Source: Clostridiales bacterium (GTDB lineage: Bacteria > Bacillota > Clostridia > Lachnospirales > Lachnospiraceae). Taken from it: a stretch of DNA of 64,000 nucleotides. Below are positions 26,163-35,267 of the stretch, piece by piece (position 1 is the stretch's first letter; every line of letters starts with the position of its first letter). The stretch spans positions 1 through 64,000 of the forward strand of contig JAHZAT010000024.1 of the NCBI GenBank assembly GCA_019423795.1. The letters run 5' to 3'. The translations under genes and the position numbers were made by a program. Below the pieces are notes generated by a model. It did no database searches. It was not told the DNA's origin and worked only from the letters and a program-made list of their open reading frames with translations.

Positions 26163-27136
26163 TATAAATCTCTCCCAAATAATTCCTGTTTGATCGTTTC
26201 AAATCTTTTTGGAAGCGGTGCCTGAATTCTCTTTCCTGAAAGATTACTACATGTTTTCATATGTTTCGGGAACACGATTTCCTGACAATGAAGTAACTGG
26301 TCTTTTAATCCAAATCTTTGCTTCATCTGCTGATTGATCTTTCTATCTCCGTATTTGAAATCACCGATCAGTGGATGTCCGATACTTGCAAGGTGGGCAC
26401 GAATCTGATGTGTCTTTCCTGTGATAAGTTTTACCTTTAATAGTGTAAATTCATCATTTGAGATTATAGGTTCATAAGCCGTTTCAATATGATTTCCGCC
26501 GAAAATTTCTTGCTTTGAAACTGTTACTTTGTTTGTTTTCTCATCTTTTCTTAAATATGCACTAACTTTCTGTGGTTTGTTAAGTTTCCCTTTCACAATA
26601 CAAAGATAATACTTCTCCATATCTCGATTCTTTAACATCTCTGCCATTGTCTGCAGTCCTTCCATTGAAATTCCACAGATGATGATGCCTGTTGTATTAC
26701 GATCAAGACGATTACAAATGGACGGTTTGACTACTTGTAATTCTTTTTCACTGATCAATCCTTGATTCACTGCATATGGGATGATCTGATCGTTAATCGA
26801 TATATCTTCTGATTTTGATTTCTGGGATAAGATTCCCCATGGTTTATTTACCATAATAACATTGTCATCTTCGTACAAAATATCAAGTTTCAGTTTTTGT
26901 TTTCCAGCCCTTACTTCTTCCCTAAATTTACTGATTGTATCTTCTGCAAGATAGATGCAGACCTGATCTCCTTTAGATAATTTTTCATTTCCAGTTGCCT
27001 TTTTTCCATTTAATTTGATATTTTTTTTTCGAAGCATTTTATACAAAAAACTTTTCGGTGCTTTATTTAAATATTTCGAGAGGATCTTGTCAAGTCTTTG
27101 TCCTTCCTCTCTTGCTGTTATGTTTAATTCTCTCAT
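26162..27136 (-). CDS. RluA/RluD-family pseudouridine synthase
   Basis: Isomerises uridine to pseudouridine in large-subunit rRNA. 324 residues: N-terminal S4 RNA-binding domain (about 1-75) and catalytic domain with the Asp motif CNRLDRNTTGIIIC (about 145-158) and the later GKTHQIRAHLASIGHPLIGD. Resembles RluC/RluD, but the exact target uridine cannot be told. Overlaps recU by one base pair of its stop codon. Confidence 0.92.
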   Translation of the reverse strand: MRELNITAREEGQRLDKILSKYLNKAPKSFLYKMLRKKNIKLNGKKATGNEKLSKGDQVCIYLAEDTISKFREEVRAGKQKLKLDILYEDDNVIMVNKPWGILSQKSKSEDISINDQIIPYAVNQGLISEKELQVVKPSICNRLDRNTTGIIICGISMEGLQTMAEMLKNRDMEKYYLCIVKGKLNKPQKVSAYLRKDEKTNKVTVSKQEIFGGNHIETAYEPIISNDEFTLLKVKLITGKTHQIRAHLASIGHPLIGDFKYGDRKINQQMKQRFGLKDQLLHCQEIVFPKHMKTCSNLSGKRIQAPLPKRFETIKQELFGRDL

Positions 27137-27147
27137 TTTTTATCCTT

Positions 27148-27906
27148 CTAACCCATGATTTTGGCAATCCATTTTCCGGGTAAGATCTTACAGATGATCC
27201 TTGTTGTTTTCATTGTAAATCCATAGACAGATACTGCTTTATTCTTCCTTGCATCACGGATTGCTTTACTTACAACCCTCTTTGGGTCTGCCATAGCAAA
27301 TTTCTTATAAAACTTCATCTCTTCCTGCTCATATGCACGATCAAAGAATTCCGTCTTCACTGGTCCAGGACATACCGCTATGACTTTAACTTCCTGTCCT
27401 GATAGCTCCTGTCTAAGAGCAATAGAAAAACTTTTTGCATATGCTTTTGTTGCTGCGTAAACTGTGAAATCAGGCTGTGGTGCAAATCCTGCAGAAGATG
27501 CCATCTGATAAATAAAAGATCCTCTGCTTACATATGGAAGTACCAAGTAGGTAACTCTTGTCAATGCTTCACAATTTAAACGAATCATTCCTGCTGCATC
27601 TTCTTCTGTCTGATGCTCAAAAGAACCAGAAATTCCAAATCCTGAAGCATTTACTAAAATTCTTACAGTAGGACGTTCTTTTGCAAGAACCTTTCTAAGA
27701 CGTTCAAAACTTTCTTCTTTCATAAGATCTAATGGAAGAATCCTAACTCTTGTTCCAATAATCTCTTTTTTTAGTTCTCTTAGTTTGTCTTTTCTTCTTG
27801 CGATCACCCAGATTTCATCGAGTCCCTTATATTTCTTTGCGATCTGTCTAACAAATTCTTTCCCTATTCCTGAGGATGCTCCAGTTACCAGTGCAATATC
27901 TCTCAT
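27148..27906 (-). CDS. Short-chain dehydrogenase/reductase
   Basis: NAD(P)-dependent oxidoreductase, 252 residues. Rossmann motif GASSGIGKEF (about 9-18), the NASGFG segment near 88, and the catalytic YAATKAYAKSF (Tyr and Lys, about 153-163) are present. Basic residues after the first strand (RRKDKLRELKKE) favour NADP. It resembles YqjQ/DltE-type reductases of unknown substrate. It sits 11 bases before the pseudouridine synthase gene. Confidence 0.9.
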   Translation of the reverse strand: MRDIALVTGASSGIGKEFVRQIAKKYKGLDEIWVIARRKDKLRELKKEIIGTRVRILPLDLMKEESFERLRKVLAKERPTVRILVNASGFGISGSFEHQTEEDAAGMIRLNCEALTRVTYLVLPYVSRGSFIYQMASSAGFAPQPDFTVYAATKAYAKSFSIALRQELSGQEVKVIAVCPGPVKTEFFDRAYEQEEMKFYKKFAMADPKRVVSKAIRDARKNKAVSVYGFTMKTTRIICKILPGKWIAKIMG

Positions 27907-27932
27907 ATGATCACCCTTTCTCTTGACCTTTG

Positions 27933-28604
27933 TTATTTCTTTAATGTCTCATAGGTTCCATTTAATATGTCATAATATGTATCAATATAGTAATCTGCTA
28001 TCTCTCGCTTTTCTTTGACCGCACGTTCAGAATATGAATCTTTTACCGCACAGACTTCCATCCCCGCACGTTTCCCGGCAAGCAGTCCATATGGAATATC
28101 TTCAAATACCAATGCATGTTCTGGCTTGGTATCGATCATCTTCGCCGCATGAAGATACACATCTGGTTCTGGTTTTCCTCTTGGAACTTCATCAGATGTA
28201 CAAATATAATCAAACGCATCCAGAATGCCATTTGCTCTTAAACAGTCTTTCGCTAATTTTCTGGAATTACTTGTTGCAATCGCAAGCTTCATATCTCGTT
28301 CTTTTAATAACGAAATAAAATCTTGGACTCCATCTTTTAATGGAATTTCATTCACATAGATTTCAGAAGCCATATGATTCCATGTCTCCATAATCTCTTC
28401 AATCGTAAGAGGCAGTTCAAATCGCTTCTTAAAATATACTGCTGTCTCATGGAAACTGTAACCTTCCAACTCATCATTTAAACCTTCCGGCACCTGTAAC
28501 CCATACTTTCCAAGAAAACGGATATCGATCTCTCTCCAGATCCACATGGAATCTACTAATGTTCCATCCAGATCAAAGATCACTGCCTTTTTATTTTCTA
28601 ACAT
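27933..28604 (-). CDS. HAD-family phosphatase, beta-phosphoglucomutase-like
   Basis: 223-residue haloacid dehalogenase-superfamily hydrolase, subfamily I with an alpha-helical cap. Motif I FDLDGTLVDS (catalytic Asp, about 10-19), motif II IATSNSRKLA, the Lys of motif III in PRGKPEPDVYL, and motif IV FEDIPYGLLAG are all present. Substrates of this group are small phosphosugars or nucleotides and cannot be predicted. Its start overlaps the end of the rsuA-like gene by 14 bases. Confidence 0.9.
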   Translation of the reverse strand: MLENKKAVIFDLDGTLVDSMWIWREIDIRFLGKYGLQVPEGLNDELEGYSFHETAVYFKKRFELPLTIEEIMETWNHMASEIYVNEIPLKDGVQDFISLLKERDMKLAIATSNSRKLAKDCLRANGILDAFDYICTSDEVPRGKPEPDVYLHAAKMIDTKPEHALVFEDIPYGLLAGKRAGMEVCAVKDSYSERAVKEKREIADYYIDTYYDILNGTYETLKK

Positions 28605-29328
28605 TTGTATGCTCCTTTAGTTCTTGTAACTCTGTCTCGCTTAATCTTCTGTACATTCCAAGTTCTAATTTTTCATCTAACTTTAAAGATCCCATAGATA
28701 ATCTCTTTAGGTATAAAACTTCACTTCCAACCGCTTTTACCATACGTTTTACCTGATGAAACTTTCCTTCTGTGATCGTGATCAAAACTTCTGACTGATC
28801 TTCTCCTGCTGTCAGTATCTCAAGATCTGCTTCCTTTGATTTCTCTCCATTGCCAATATCCAAACCTTCCTGAAATTTTTTAACTTCTTCGTCTGTAAAG
28901 CTTCCAGATACTTTTGCAAAATATACCTTATCTACATGTTTCTTTGGAGAAAGCAGCTCGTGTGCAAGCATCCCATCATCAGTGAGAATTAGTAATCCTT
29001 CGGTATCCTTATCGAGTCTGCCAACTGGAAACAGCTTATCTTTAAAGTTTTCATGGATCAGATCAAGCACTGTCTTATCATGATCGTCCTTTGTCGCAGA
29101 GACAACACCTTGCGGTTTATGAAGCATCAGATAATGAAACTGTTCAAATATAACCGGCTGATGTTCTAATTCCACTTGATCATCCTCTGCATCCAGTTTA
29201 CTTTCTGGTTTCTTCACTATTTCCCCATTGATCGTAACTTTTCCTTTTTTGATCGCTTCTTTTGCTTCTTTTCTTGTGATATTTAAACTGTCACATAAAA
29301 ATTTGTCTAACCTGGTTTTCTTTGCCAT
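28591..29328 (-). CDS. RsuA-family 16S rRNA pseudouridine synthase
   Basis: Makes pseudouridine in small-subunit rRNA (U516 in E. coli RsuA). N-terminal S4 domain (RLDKFLCDSLNITRKEAKEA), then the catalytic GRLDKDTEGLLILTDDG and GKFHQVKRMVKAVG. The start is taken at the ATG at 29326-29328, which overlaps the rsmF stop as TAATG; the frame extends 21 codons upstream but only into rsmF. 245 residues fits the family. Confidence 0.92.
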   Translation of the reverse strand: MAKKTRLDKFLCDSLNITRKEAKEAIKKGKVTINGEIVKKPESKLDAEDDQVELEHQPVIFEQFHYLMLHKPQGVVSATKDDHDKTVLDLIHENFKDKLFPVGRLDKDTEGLLILTDDGMLAHELLSPKKHVDKVYFAKVSGSFTDEEVKKFQEGLDIGNGEKSKEADLEILTAGEDQSEVLITITEGKFHQVKRMVKAVGSEVLYLKRLSMGSLKLDEKLELGMYRRLSETELQELKEHTNVRK

Positions 29329-30689
29329 TATAACCATCTCCAGCTGGAAGAATATTTGTTCTTCAGTCGTCCTTTTTTGATCTTTGCCCATCCTAATGGG
29401 AATTCATTTGTCCCTATCAGATGGATTCCTTCGGTTGCTGTATCAACATCTAATGTCTCGCATTTTAAATATTTTATGGTATTCTCATCGTTGATATCAA
29501 AAGAAAGATATGGCTTATATTCATCTGCTGAAAGTGCCACCGCAAATGACTGACTTGGCTCAAATCGACCTTTCTTCATCTCTCCTAGGTAGAGACCCTT
29601 TCTTAGAACTCTGACCTTTTTCATCTCTGGAATATCTTCTTTTAAATAAAATAACTTGCCTTGATGCTCCCTGACATGACTCCAGTCGATATCCATCTTA
29701 CAGTTTTTAAAGAATTCTTCTGTCTCAGGAGTAAGTTTTACTTTCTTGATCTTCTCATATTTGAATGTTGGCTGTGGTCCATCTTCTTTCTTTAATAATG
29801 CAAGGAAATGACCTTCTCCTTTGATCTTATGAGGCCATAATCGGATACACTGCTTGATATCTTCTCTTCCTGTCAATGTCCATTCCGGATGTCCGTGATC
29901 AAAACCTTCACACATCTTCATTGGGACTAAAGAAAGATCATCATTCTTCTCTAAAAGGTATTCTATGACCTGTTCATTCTCTTCTGGAGAAAATGTACAG
30001 GTAGAATATAACAGCATACCACCTGGAGCTAACAGCTTGATCGCATCATCAACGATCTCTCGCTGTAACTTCGCATATGGTTCACTTCCTTTCTGCTGCC
30101 AGTTCTTGATCTCATTATTTCCTTTTCGAAACATTCCTTCCCCAGAACATGGGGCATCAATTAAAATCTTATTAAAAAAACCTGTCATTGATGGTACTAA
30201 ATATTTGGCTTCGGTACAAAGGATCATATCATTTCTGATCCCGAACATCTCAATATTACGAATCAATGCTTTCGTTCTTGATATACTGACATCATTAGAT
30301 ACTAAAAGTCCTTCTCCATTTAACTTTGCTCCAAGTTCTGTTGATTTTCCACCTGGTGCTCCACACAGATCAAGTACGCGATCTCCCGGCTCTACTGGTA
30401 AGTAGGAAGCTGGTGTCATCGCACTTGGCTCCTGAATATAATAAAGTCCTGCATGATAATATGGGTGTTTGGATGGTTTTTCTTCTCTGTCTACATAAAA
30501 TCCATTGTCTGTCCAAGGTACTTTTGTCACTTTGAATGGACAGATCTTTAAAAAATCCTCCACAGAAATCTTTAATGTATTCACTCTGATTCCATAGTAT
30601 GCAGGATCATCTAAATGCTTCTCATACTCTTCAAAGTCCTCACCTAAGAGGCGTCTCATCTTCTCTTCAAATAATTCTGGTAATTTCAT
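29328..30689 (-). CDS. RsmF/NOL1-NOP2-Sun-family RNA m5C methyltransferase
   Basis: SAM-dependent RNA cytosine-C5 methyltransferase of about 453 residues. The core has SAM motif DLCGAPGGKSTELG, the Cys in DAPCSGEGMFRKG (motif IV) and the second catalytic Cys in LYSTCTFSPEENE. A C-terminal extension carries the RsmF-type PUA-like region ending PLGWAKIKKGRLKNKY. Start at 30689 (MKLPELFEEKM) with AGGAG 5 bases upstream. Similar to YebU/RsmF, which modifies 16S rRNA, though Gram-positive homologues may also act on other sites. Confidence 0.92.
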   Translation of the reverse strand: MKLPELFEEKMRRLLGEDFEEYEKHLDDPAYYGIRVNTLKISVEDFLKICPFKVTKVPWTDNGFYVDREEKPSKHPYYHAGLYYIQEPSAMTPASYLPVEPGDRVLDLCGAPGGKSTELGAKLNGEGLLVSNDVSISRTKALIRNIEMFGIRNDMILCTEAKYLVPSMTGFFNKILIDAPCSGEGMFRKGNNEIKNWQQKGSEPYAKLQREIVDDAIKLLAPGGMLLYSTCTFSPEENEQVIEYLLEKNDDLSLVPMKMCEGFDHGHPEWTLTGREDIKQCIRLWPHKIKGEGHFLALLKKEDGPQPTFKYEKIKKVKLTPETEEFFKNCKMDIDWSHVREHQGKLFYLKEDIPEMKKVRVLRKGLYLGEMKKGRFEPSQSFAVALSADEYKPYLSFDINDENTIKYLKCETLDVDTATEGIHLIGTNEFPLGWAKIKKGRLKNKYSSSWRWL

Positions 30690-30696
30690 ATCTCTC

Positions 30697-31500
30697 CTAA
30701 GAAATGCTTTGAGCACGATATCCTTCTGCAATGATATCTAACTGCTTATTAAAATGCTCTAAGCGTTCCATATCTCCTGTCTCGTATATTTTATAAAATT
30801 CATCCTGAATCTTTAAAACTTCATGACGATTTGCAACTTTATATAAATTCTGCATCGTATGAAGAATCTCTGATACAAGATTTGATTTCTTACGGAACGA
30901 ATTCTGTGCGTCCATGATCTCGTCACGAACCGTTGACATCTCATGATCTAAGACATCAATCGCATCTGCTGCCACAAGAAGCTTATCAGTTACGTGTTTT
31001 GGAATATCTCCTTTATATTTATACTGTAATGAATGTTCTACCGTTGCCCAGAAATTCATCGCAAGTGTCCTGATCTGAATCTCTGCCTGAATTCGTTTCT
31101 TCCCATAAATTGTATTCACTTCATAATAAATGATCACATGATAGCTTCGATATCCACTGTCTTTGGAATGTGAAATATAATCTTTGTGGCTCTTGATCTC
31201 CATATCGGAACGGCTCTCTATGATCTCCAAAACCTTATCAATGTCTTCCACAAACTGGCAGATCAGTCGAACTCCTGCAATATCTTCTAATTCCTTCTCC
31301 ACATCATTGACATTAATCTTCTTTCTCTGCATCTTATCTAAGATACTTGAAATTGATTTTACACGTCCGTCAACCTGCTCGATCGGTGAATATCTTCCGA
31401 CGTTCCTGTATTCTCTTATAATATGCCGAAACTTTAACACAAGTTCATCTACTGCCAGCTCATATGGGGTGAGCATTTCTCTCCATAACTGTAATTCCAT
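30697..31500 (-). CDS. Small alarmone synthetase (RelQ-like GTP pyrophosphokinase)
   Basis: Single-domain (p)ppGpp synthetase of 267 residues without the hydrolase and regulatory domains of RelA/SpoT. RelA_SpoT core features: RVKSISSILDKMQRK (about 45-59), DIAGVRLICQF, HKDYISHSKDSGYRSYHVI and AEIQIRTLAMNFWATVEHSLQYKYKG. Such enzymes raise alarmone levels in response to cell-wall stress or transcriptional induction. It has a long interval to the upstream fabH with two terminators between, so it is transcribed separately. Confidence 0.93.
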   Translation of the reverse strand: MELQLWREMLTPYELAVDELVLKFRHIIREYRNVGRYSPIEQVDGRVKSISSILDKMQRKKINVNDVEKELEDIAGVRLICQFVEDIDKVLEIIESRSDMEIKSHKDYISHSKDSGYRSYHVIIYYEVNTIYGKKRIQAEIQIRTLAMNFWATVEHSLQYKYKGDIPKHVTDKLLVAADAIDVLDHEMSTVRDEIMDAQNSFRKKSNLVSEILHTMQNLYKVANRHEVLKIQDEFYKIYETGDMERLEHFNKQLDIIAEGYRAQSIS

Positions 31501-31556
31501 TAATTCGATTCCCTCCTGTACTTATCCACTCATTATACCATATTTTAACTTCAAAA

Positions 31557-31582
31557 AGAATCCTGCATTGCAGGATTCCTGC
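31557..31582 (-). terminator. Strong hairpin between fabH and the alarmone synthetase gene
   Basis: Perfect stem GAATCCTGCA/TGCAGGATTC followed by TTTTTG on the minus strand. It is the second of two terminators in tandem and sits about 55 bases before the relQ-like start. Confidence 0.75.
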
Positions 31583-31597
31583 TATTATATTTACATA

Positions 31598-31645
31598 AAA
31601 AAATAGTCAACTCTTATTTTTCTATGTAAGCTGACTATTTTTATT
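31598..31645 (-). terminator. Terminator downstream of fabH
   Basis: Stem AAATAGTCA/TGACTATTT with an 18-base loop and T-run, about 30 bases after the fabH stop codon. Confidence 0.75.
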
Positions 31646-31672
31646 CTCTTTCGTATCTTGTTGGTTATCCAC

Positions 31673-32635
31673 CTACCATGTAAGATAAACAGATCCCCAT
31701 GTAAGTCCTCCGCCAAAACCGCTTAAAACAATCTTATCTCCGCGATTTAACATACCTTTCTGGTTCATCTCATCTAGAAGGATTGGCACCGTTGCAGATG
31801 ATGTATTGGCACATCGATCTACGTTCATCGGAAACTTTTCGATCGGCTGTTTTAATCTTCTGGCCGCTGCCTCAATGATTCTTCGATTTGCCTGATGAAG
31901 TACAAAATATTTCACTTCTTCTTTATCAACTCCAGCTTGATCAAGCACCTTTGTAATACTCTTTGGCACCATACGGACTGCAAATTTAAATACCTCCTGC
32001 CCATCCATAGTGACCTGCTGCATTGGTGAATCATCTTTTACAAGAAGGTTGTTAAGGTGTCTTTCCTCACATGTTAAGACATCTCCTTTTGCTCCATCAG
32101 ACCCTGCATCAATGTAAATCTCTCTTGAATCATCCGCTTCGACGATCGCACATCCTGCTCCATCTCCAAATAATACACAAGTGCTTCGATCACTCCAGTC
32201 AAGAATCTTAGAAAGCGTCTCAACTCCGATGATCATCATCTTCTTGCCCATTCCTGCTCTTGCATATGCGATTGCTGTATTCAATCCATACACAAATCCT
32301 GAACATGCCGCATTGATATCCATGCACACTGCATTGACCGCTCCGATTCCCTTCTGCACCTGACAGGATGTACTTGGTGTCGCATGATCTCCTGATAACG
32401 TTGCAACAAAAATATGGTCTAATTCTTCTGCGCTGACCCCTGCATTCTCTAATGCTTTCTTTGCTGCTTTGACTGCCATTGTTGAGGTTGTATCTTCAAT
32501 TGAAATGTGCCTGCTTCGAATTCCTGTTCTTGATGAGATCCATTCATCACTTGTATCCATTACTTTGGAAAGGTCATCGTTGCTTACTGATTTTTCTGGA
32601 AGAAAACTTCCTGTTCCTAATATTTTTACAGACAT
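31673..32635 (-). CDS. fabH: 3-oxoacyl-ACP synthase III
   Basis: Condenses acetyl-CoA (or branched primers) with malonyl-ACP to start type II fatty-acid synthesis. 320 residues with the complete triad: Cys in NAACSGFVYG (about 113), His in LHQANRRII (about 247) and Asn in CANTSSATV (about 277). ISSRTGIRSRH near residue 32 is also typical. Only fabH is here: the other fab genes are not adjacent, so it appears monocistronic. It has its own consensus promoter with a probable operator. Confidence 0.96.
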   Translation of the reverse strand: MSVKILGTGSFLPEKSVSNDDLSKVMDTSDEWISSRTGIRSRHISIEDTTSTMAVKAAKKALENAGVSAEELDHIFVATLSGDHATPSTSCQVQKGIGAVNAVCMDINAACSGFVYGLNTAIAYARAGMGKKMMIIGVETLSKILDWSDRSTCVLFGDGAGCAIVEADDSREIYIDAGSDGAKGDVLTCEERHLNNLLVKDDSPMQQVTMDGQEVFKFAVRMVPKSITKVLDQAGVDKEEVKYFVLHQANRRIIEAAARRLKQPIEKFPMNVDRCANTSSATVPILLDEMNQKGMLNRGDKIVLSGFGGGLTWGSVYLTW

Positions 32636-32716
32636 AATTACTCCACTTATCTTAATCGCTTCTTTTTCTATCTTTGATCCGTCTTTATTTTGCTAAATTC
32701 TATGAATCAAAAAAAC

Positions 32717-32759
32717 ACTTTGTCTATCAAAGTATATTCTTTTTCTATCCGTTTGTCAA
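32717..32759 (-). promoter_or_regulatory. fabH promoter with FabT-like operator
   Basis: Perfect TTGACA (32754-32759), 17-base spacer and TATACT (32731-32736). Overlapping and just downstream of the -10 is ACTTTG-ATAGA-CAAAGT (32717-32733), a perfect 6-bp dyad resembling the TTTGA(N)TCAAA operators of FabT-type repressors of fatty-acid synthesis. The promoter is clear; regulator identity is inference. Confidence 0.7.
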
Positions 32760-32764
32760 CGTTC

Positions 32765-34237
32765 TTAAATAATGATGCATACAAGACCTCCATTACTTTC
32801 ATTGATAATCTTTTCCATTGTATCCTGAAGCTTTTGCTGACTTTCATCGGTCATCTTTAAAGCCTTAGTCTGCATGCCATCTCCGACAAGCTGTTCCAGC
32901 GTTTTTCCAAAAATATTAACATCCCACATACTCTCTCCCGGAGTCTGTGAACCTTGTTCAATATACTCCATCAAATCTTTCGCCTGATATTCTTCTCCGA
33001 CAATTGGGGCGATTTCTGTGGAAATATTGGCACGGATCATATGAATGGATGGAGCACTTGCTTTGATCTTTACCCCATATTTGTTACCATGCTTTACGAT
33101 CTGCGGCTGTTCTAATACAATTTCTTCCTTCGTTGGTGTTACCACTCCATATCCTCGCTGCTTAACTGCTGCAAGTGCTTCCCCGACTTCTTCATATTCT
33201 TTCTTTTTCTTTGAAAGTTCTCCCATGATCCGGATAAATTCATATTCATTGTGAATTTCCATTCCCGTAGTTTCGCTTAAGAAATCATAATAATAGGAAT
33301 CTCCCACTTTTACAGTTATGATTACTTCGCCACTATCCATTGATACCGATTCTATTTTCTGGCTTGTTATGTATTTGTATTGTTTATCTTCATCATCATA
33401 GATATCTTTCATCGTTGTTTTGTTTGAAATGACATCTCTAGCCATTTCTAGTAATTCCATTTTTAACGGATGATCTTTTTTTAACATTTCCGTCCATCTT
33501 GGAACATAAAATCCAATCGATGAAATTGGAAATTCCATTAATATACTCTTTAAAAACTGGTAGATATCATCTTTTTTCATTTGCTCCAAATTCATCGGCA
33601 ACACTTTTGTTCCATATTTTTCTTCTTTTTGTTCTGCTAATTGTTTTGTACTTTCTGAATATGGATGAATCGTATTTAATAATACTACAAATGGTTTCTT
33701 TAAAGCCTTTAGCTGGTTGATTGTCTCTTCTTCCGCAGGTTCATACTGCTTTGCATCAATTTCACCAAAAGACCCATCACATGTTACAACCACCCCGATC
33801 GTAGAATGATCTGTGATAACTTTTTTTGTCCCGATTGCTGCTGCCTTTGTAAATGGAATCTCGTAATCAAACCATGGTGTTTTTACAAGTCTCTCTTCTT
33901 CTCCTTCCATATGACCTGTTGCACCTTTTACCATATAACCTACACAATCAATGAGGCGTACATTTAATTCTATTCCATCTTCTACTTTAATAGAAACTGC
34001 TTCATTTGGGACAAATTTCGGCTCAGTTGTCATGATTGTTTTACCGCTTGATGACTGTGGAAGTTCATCATTCGCACGATTTCTGTCATTCTCGTCCTCG
34101 ATATTGGGTAATACCATCAGGTTCATAAAACGCTTGATAAATGTGCTTTTCCCTGTACGCACCGGACCAACAACCCCTATGTAAATCTCCCCATTTGTTC
34201 TTGCCTTCATATCTTTATATACATTAAACTGATCCAT
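32765..34237 (-). CDS. spoIVA: Stage IV sporulation protein A
   Basis: Morphogenetic ATPase that polymerises on the forespore surface as the basement layer of the spore coat. 490 residues. N-terminal TRAFAC-type nucleotide-binding domain with P-loop GPVRTGKSTFIKRFM (about 23-37) and a Walker-B-like LIDCVGYMV, then a middle domain and a C-terminal anchoring region. Start at 34237 (MDQFNVYKDMKAR) since AAGGAGG precedes it by 5 bases; the longer frame starts inside that site. Its presence marks the organism as an endospore former. Confidence 0.97.
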   Translation of the reverse strand: MDQFNVYKDMKARTNGEIYIGVVGPVRTGKSTFIKRFMNLMVLPNIEDENDRNRANDELPQSSSGKTIMTTEPKFVPNEAVSIKVEDGIELNVRLIDCVGYMVKGATGHMEGEEERLVKTPWFDYEIPFTKAAAIGTKKVITDHSTIGVVVTCDGSFGEIDAKQYEPAEEETINQLKALKKPFVVLLNTIHPYSESTKQLAEQKEEKYGTKVLPMNLEQMKKDDIYQFLKSILMEFPISSIGFYVPRWTEMLKKDHPLKMELLEMARDVISNKTTMKDIYDDEDKQYKYITSQKIESVSMDSGEVIITVKVGDSYYYDFLSETTGMEIHNEYEFIRIMGELSKKKKEYEEVGEALAAVKQRGYGVVTPTKEEIVLEQPQIVKHGNKYGVKIKASAPSIHMIRANISTEIAPIVGEEYQAKDLMEYIEQGSQTPGESMWDVNIFGKTLEQLVGDGMQTKALKMTDESQQKLQDTMEKIINESNGGLVCIII

Positions 34238-34260
34238 AAGTTCCTCCTTCATAGACTGAT

Positions 34261-34270
34261 AAAGTATATG
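34261..34270 (-). promoter_or_regulatory. Possible sigma-E -10 element for spoIVA
   Basis: CATATACTTT on the minus strand, 24 bases before the spoIVA start, matches the CATAnnnT form of sigma-E -10 elements. The -35 region lies within the aroE terminator T-run and is poor, so this is tentative. Confidence 0.35.
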
Positions 34271-34277
34271 AAGGTTC

Positions 34278-34326
34278 TAAAAAAAAAAGACCAGAAAACA
34301 GTATATTTACCGTATCTGGTCTTTTG
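34278..34326 (-). terminator. Terminator downstream of aroE
   Basis: Stem AGACCAGA/TCTGGTCT (34288-34322) followed by ten Ts on the minus strand, about 24 bases after the aroE stop. Strong and canonical. Confidence 0.9.
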
Positions 34327-34345
34327 TAACATTCCAATATGTATC

Positions 34346-35221
34346 TTATACTCCCTGGAAGAATCTTTCTTTTACTTCATCAACAGGCATATCTTTTCCT
34401 GTGAATAATTTAAAAGATGCAACTCCCTGCCATAATAACATTCCTTTTCCTGGAACTGTGATACATCCATGTTCTTTTGCTTCTCTTAAGAATCTTGTTT
34501 CTTCTGGATTGTATACAACGTCTGCTACAACTAATCCTTCGTGGAACATTGTTGTATCTGTGATCACTGTTGTATCTTCTTTTGGTTTCATTCCAAGCAA
34601 TGTTCCATTTACTAAGATATCTGCTCCATCAATCTTTGTGCGCATTGTATCTTTTGCATCCAGATCATATAATTCCACCTGACATGCTGGTACTTTGGCT
34701 TTGATCTTCTCAACCATCTTCTGGGCTCTTTCAAAAAATGGATCTCTTGGGTTAAAAATTGTGATAGATTTTGCTCCATCTAATGCACACTGTACCTGAA
34801 TGGCTGTTGCTGCTCCACCTGCTCCAAAGATTACGATATCTTTTCCTTCAACGCTGATTCCATGATCTTTTAAGTTTGCAACAAAACCTTCACCATCTGT
34901 GATATGTCCGTATAATTTTCCGTCTCTGTTTACGATTGTGTTTACAGCTCCGATCAGTTCTGCTGCTGGTGATAATTCGTCCATATTCTGGGCTGCTGCT
35001 GTCTTGTTTGGCATTGTAACGTTGCATCCCTGGATATTTAACAGACGCATGGATTTGATGAATTCTGGTACTTCCTCTTCTTTAATATCAAAGGCAAGAT
35101 AAGCTCCATCGACTCCGCATGCCTGAAACCCGTAATTCTGCATCGCTGGTGATGCGGAATGTGAAACCGGTGAACCGATCAGTCCAAATAATTTTGTTGT
35201 TCCTGAAATTCTTGCTTCCAC
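34346..35221 (-). CDS. aroE: Shikimate dehydrogenase
   Basis: Reduces 3-dehydroshikimate to shikimate with NADPH in aromatic amino-acid synthesis. 291 residues. Substrate site GSPVSHSASPAMQN (about 16-29), the NVTMPNKTAA segment with the catalytic Lys, and the nucleotide-binding GAGGAATAIQ are present. Translation probably starts at GTG (35219-35221), with AAAGGAG upstream. No other shikimate genes are nearby. A terminator follows, so the unit ends here. Confidence 0.94.
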   Translation of the reverse strand: MEARISGTTKLFGLIGSPVSHSASPAMQNYGFQACGVDGAYLAFDIKEEEVPEFIKSMRLLNIQGCNVTMPNKTAAAQNMDELSPAAELIGAVNTIVNRDGKLYGHITDGEGFVANLKDHGISVEGKDIVIFGAGGAATAIQVQCALDGAKSITIFNPRDPFFERAQKMVEKIKAKVPACQVELYDLDAKDTMRTKIDGADILVNGTLLGMKPKEDTTVITDTTMFHEGLVVADVVYNPEETRFLREAKEHGCITVPGKGMLLWQGVASFKLFTGKDMPVDEVKERFFQGV

Positions 35222-35267
35222 GTTTGTAATTCTCCTTTATTTCTTTATATTTTAAAAGGCAGATATT

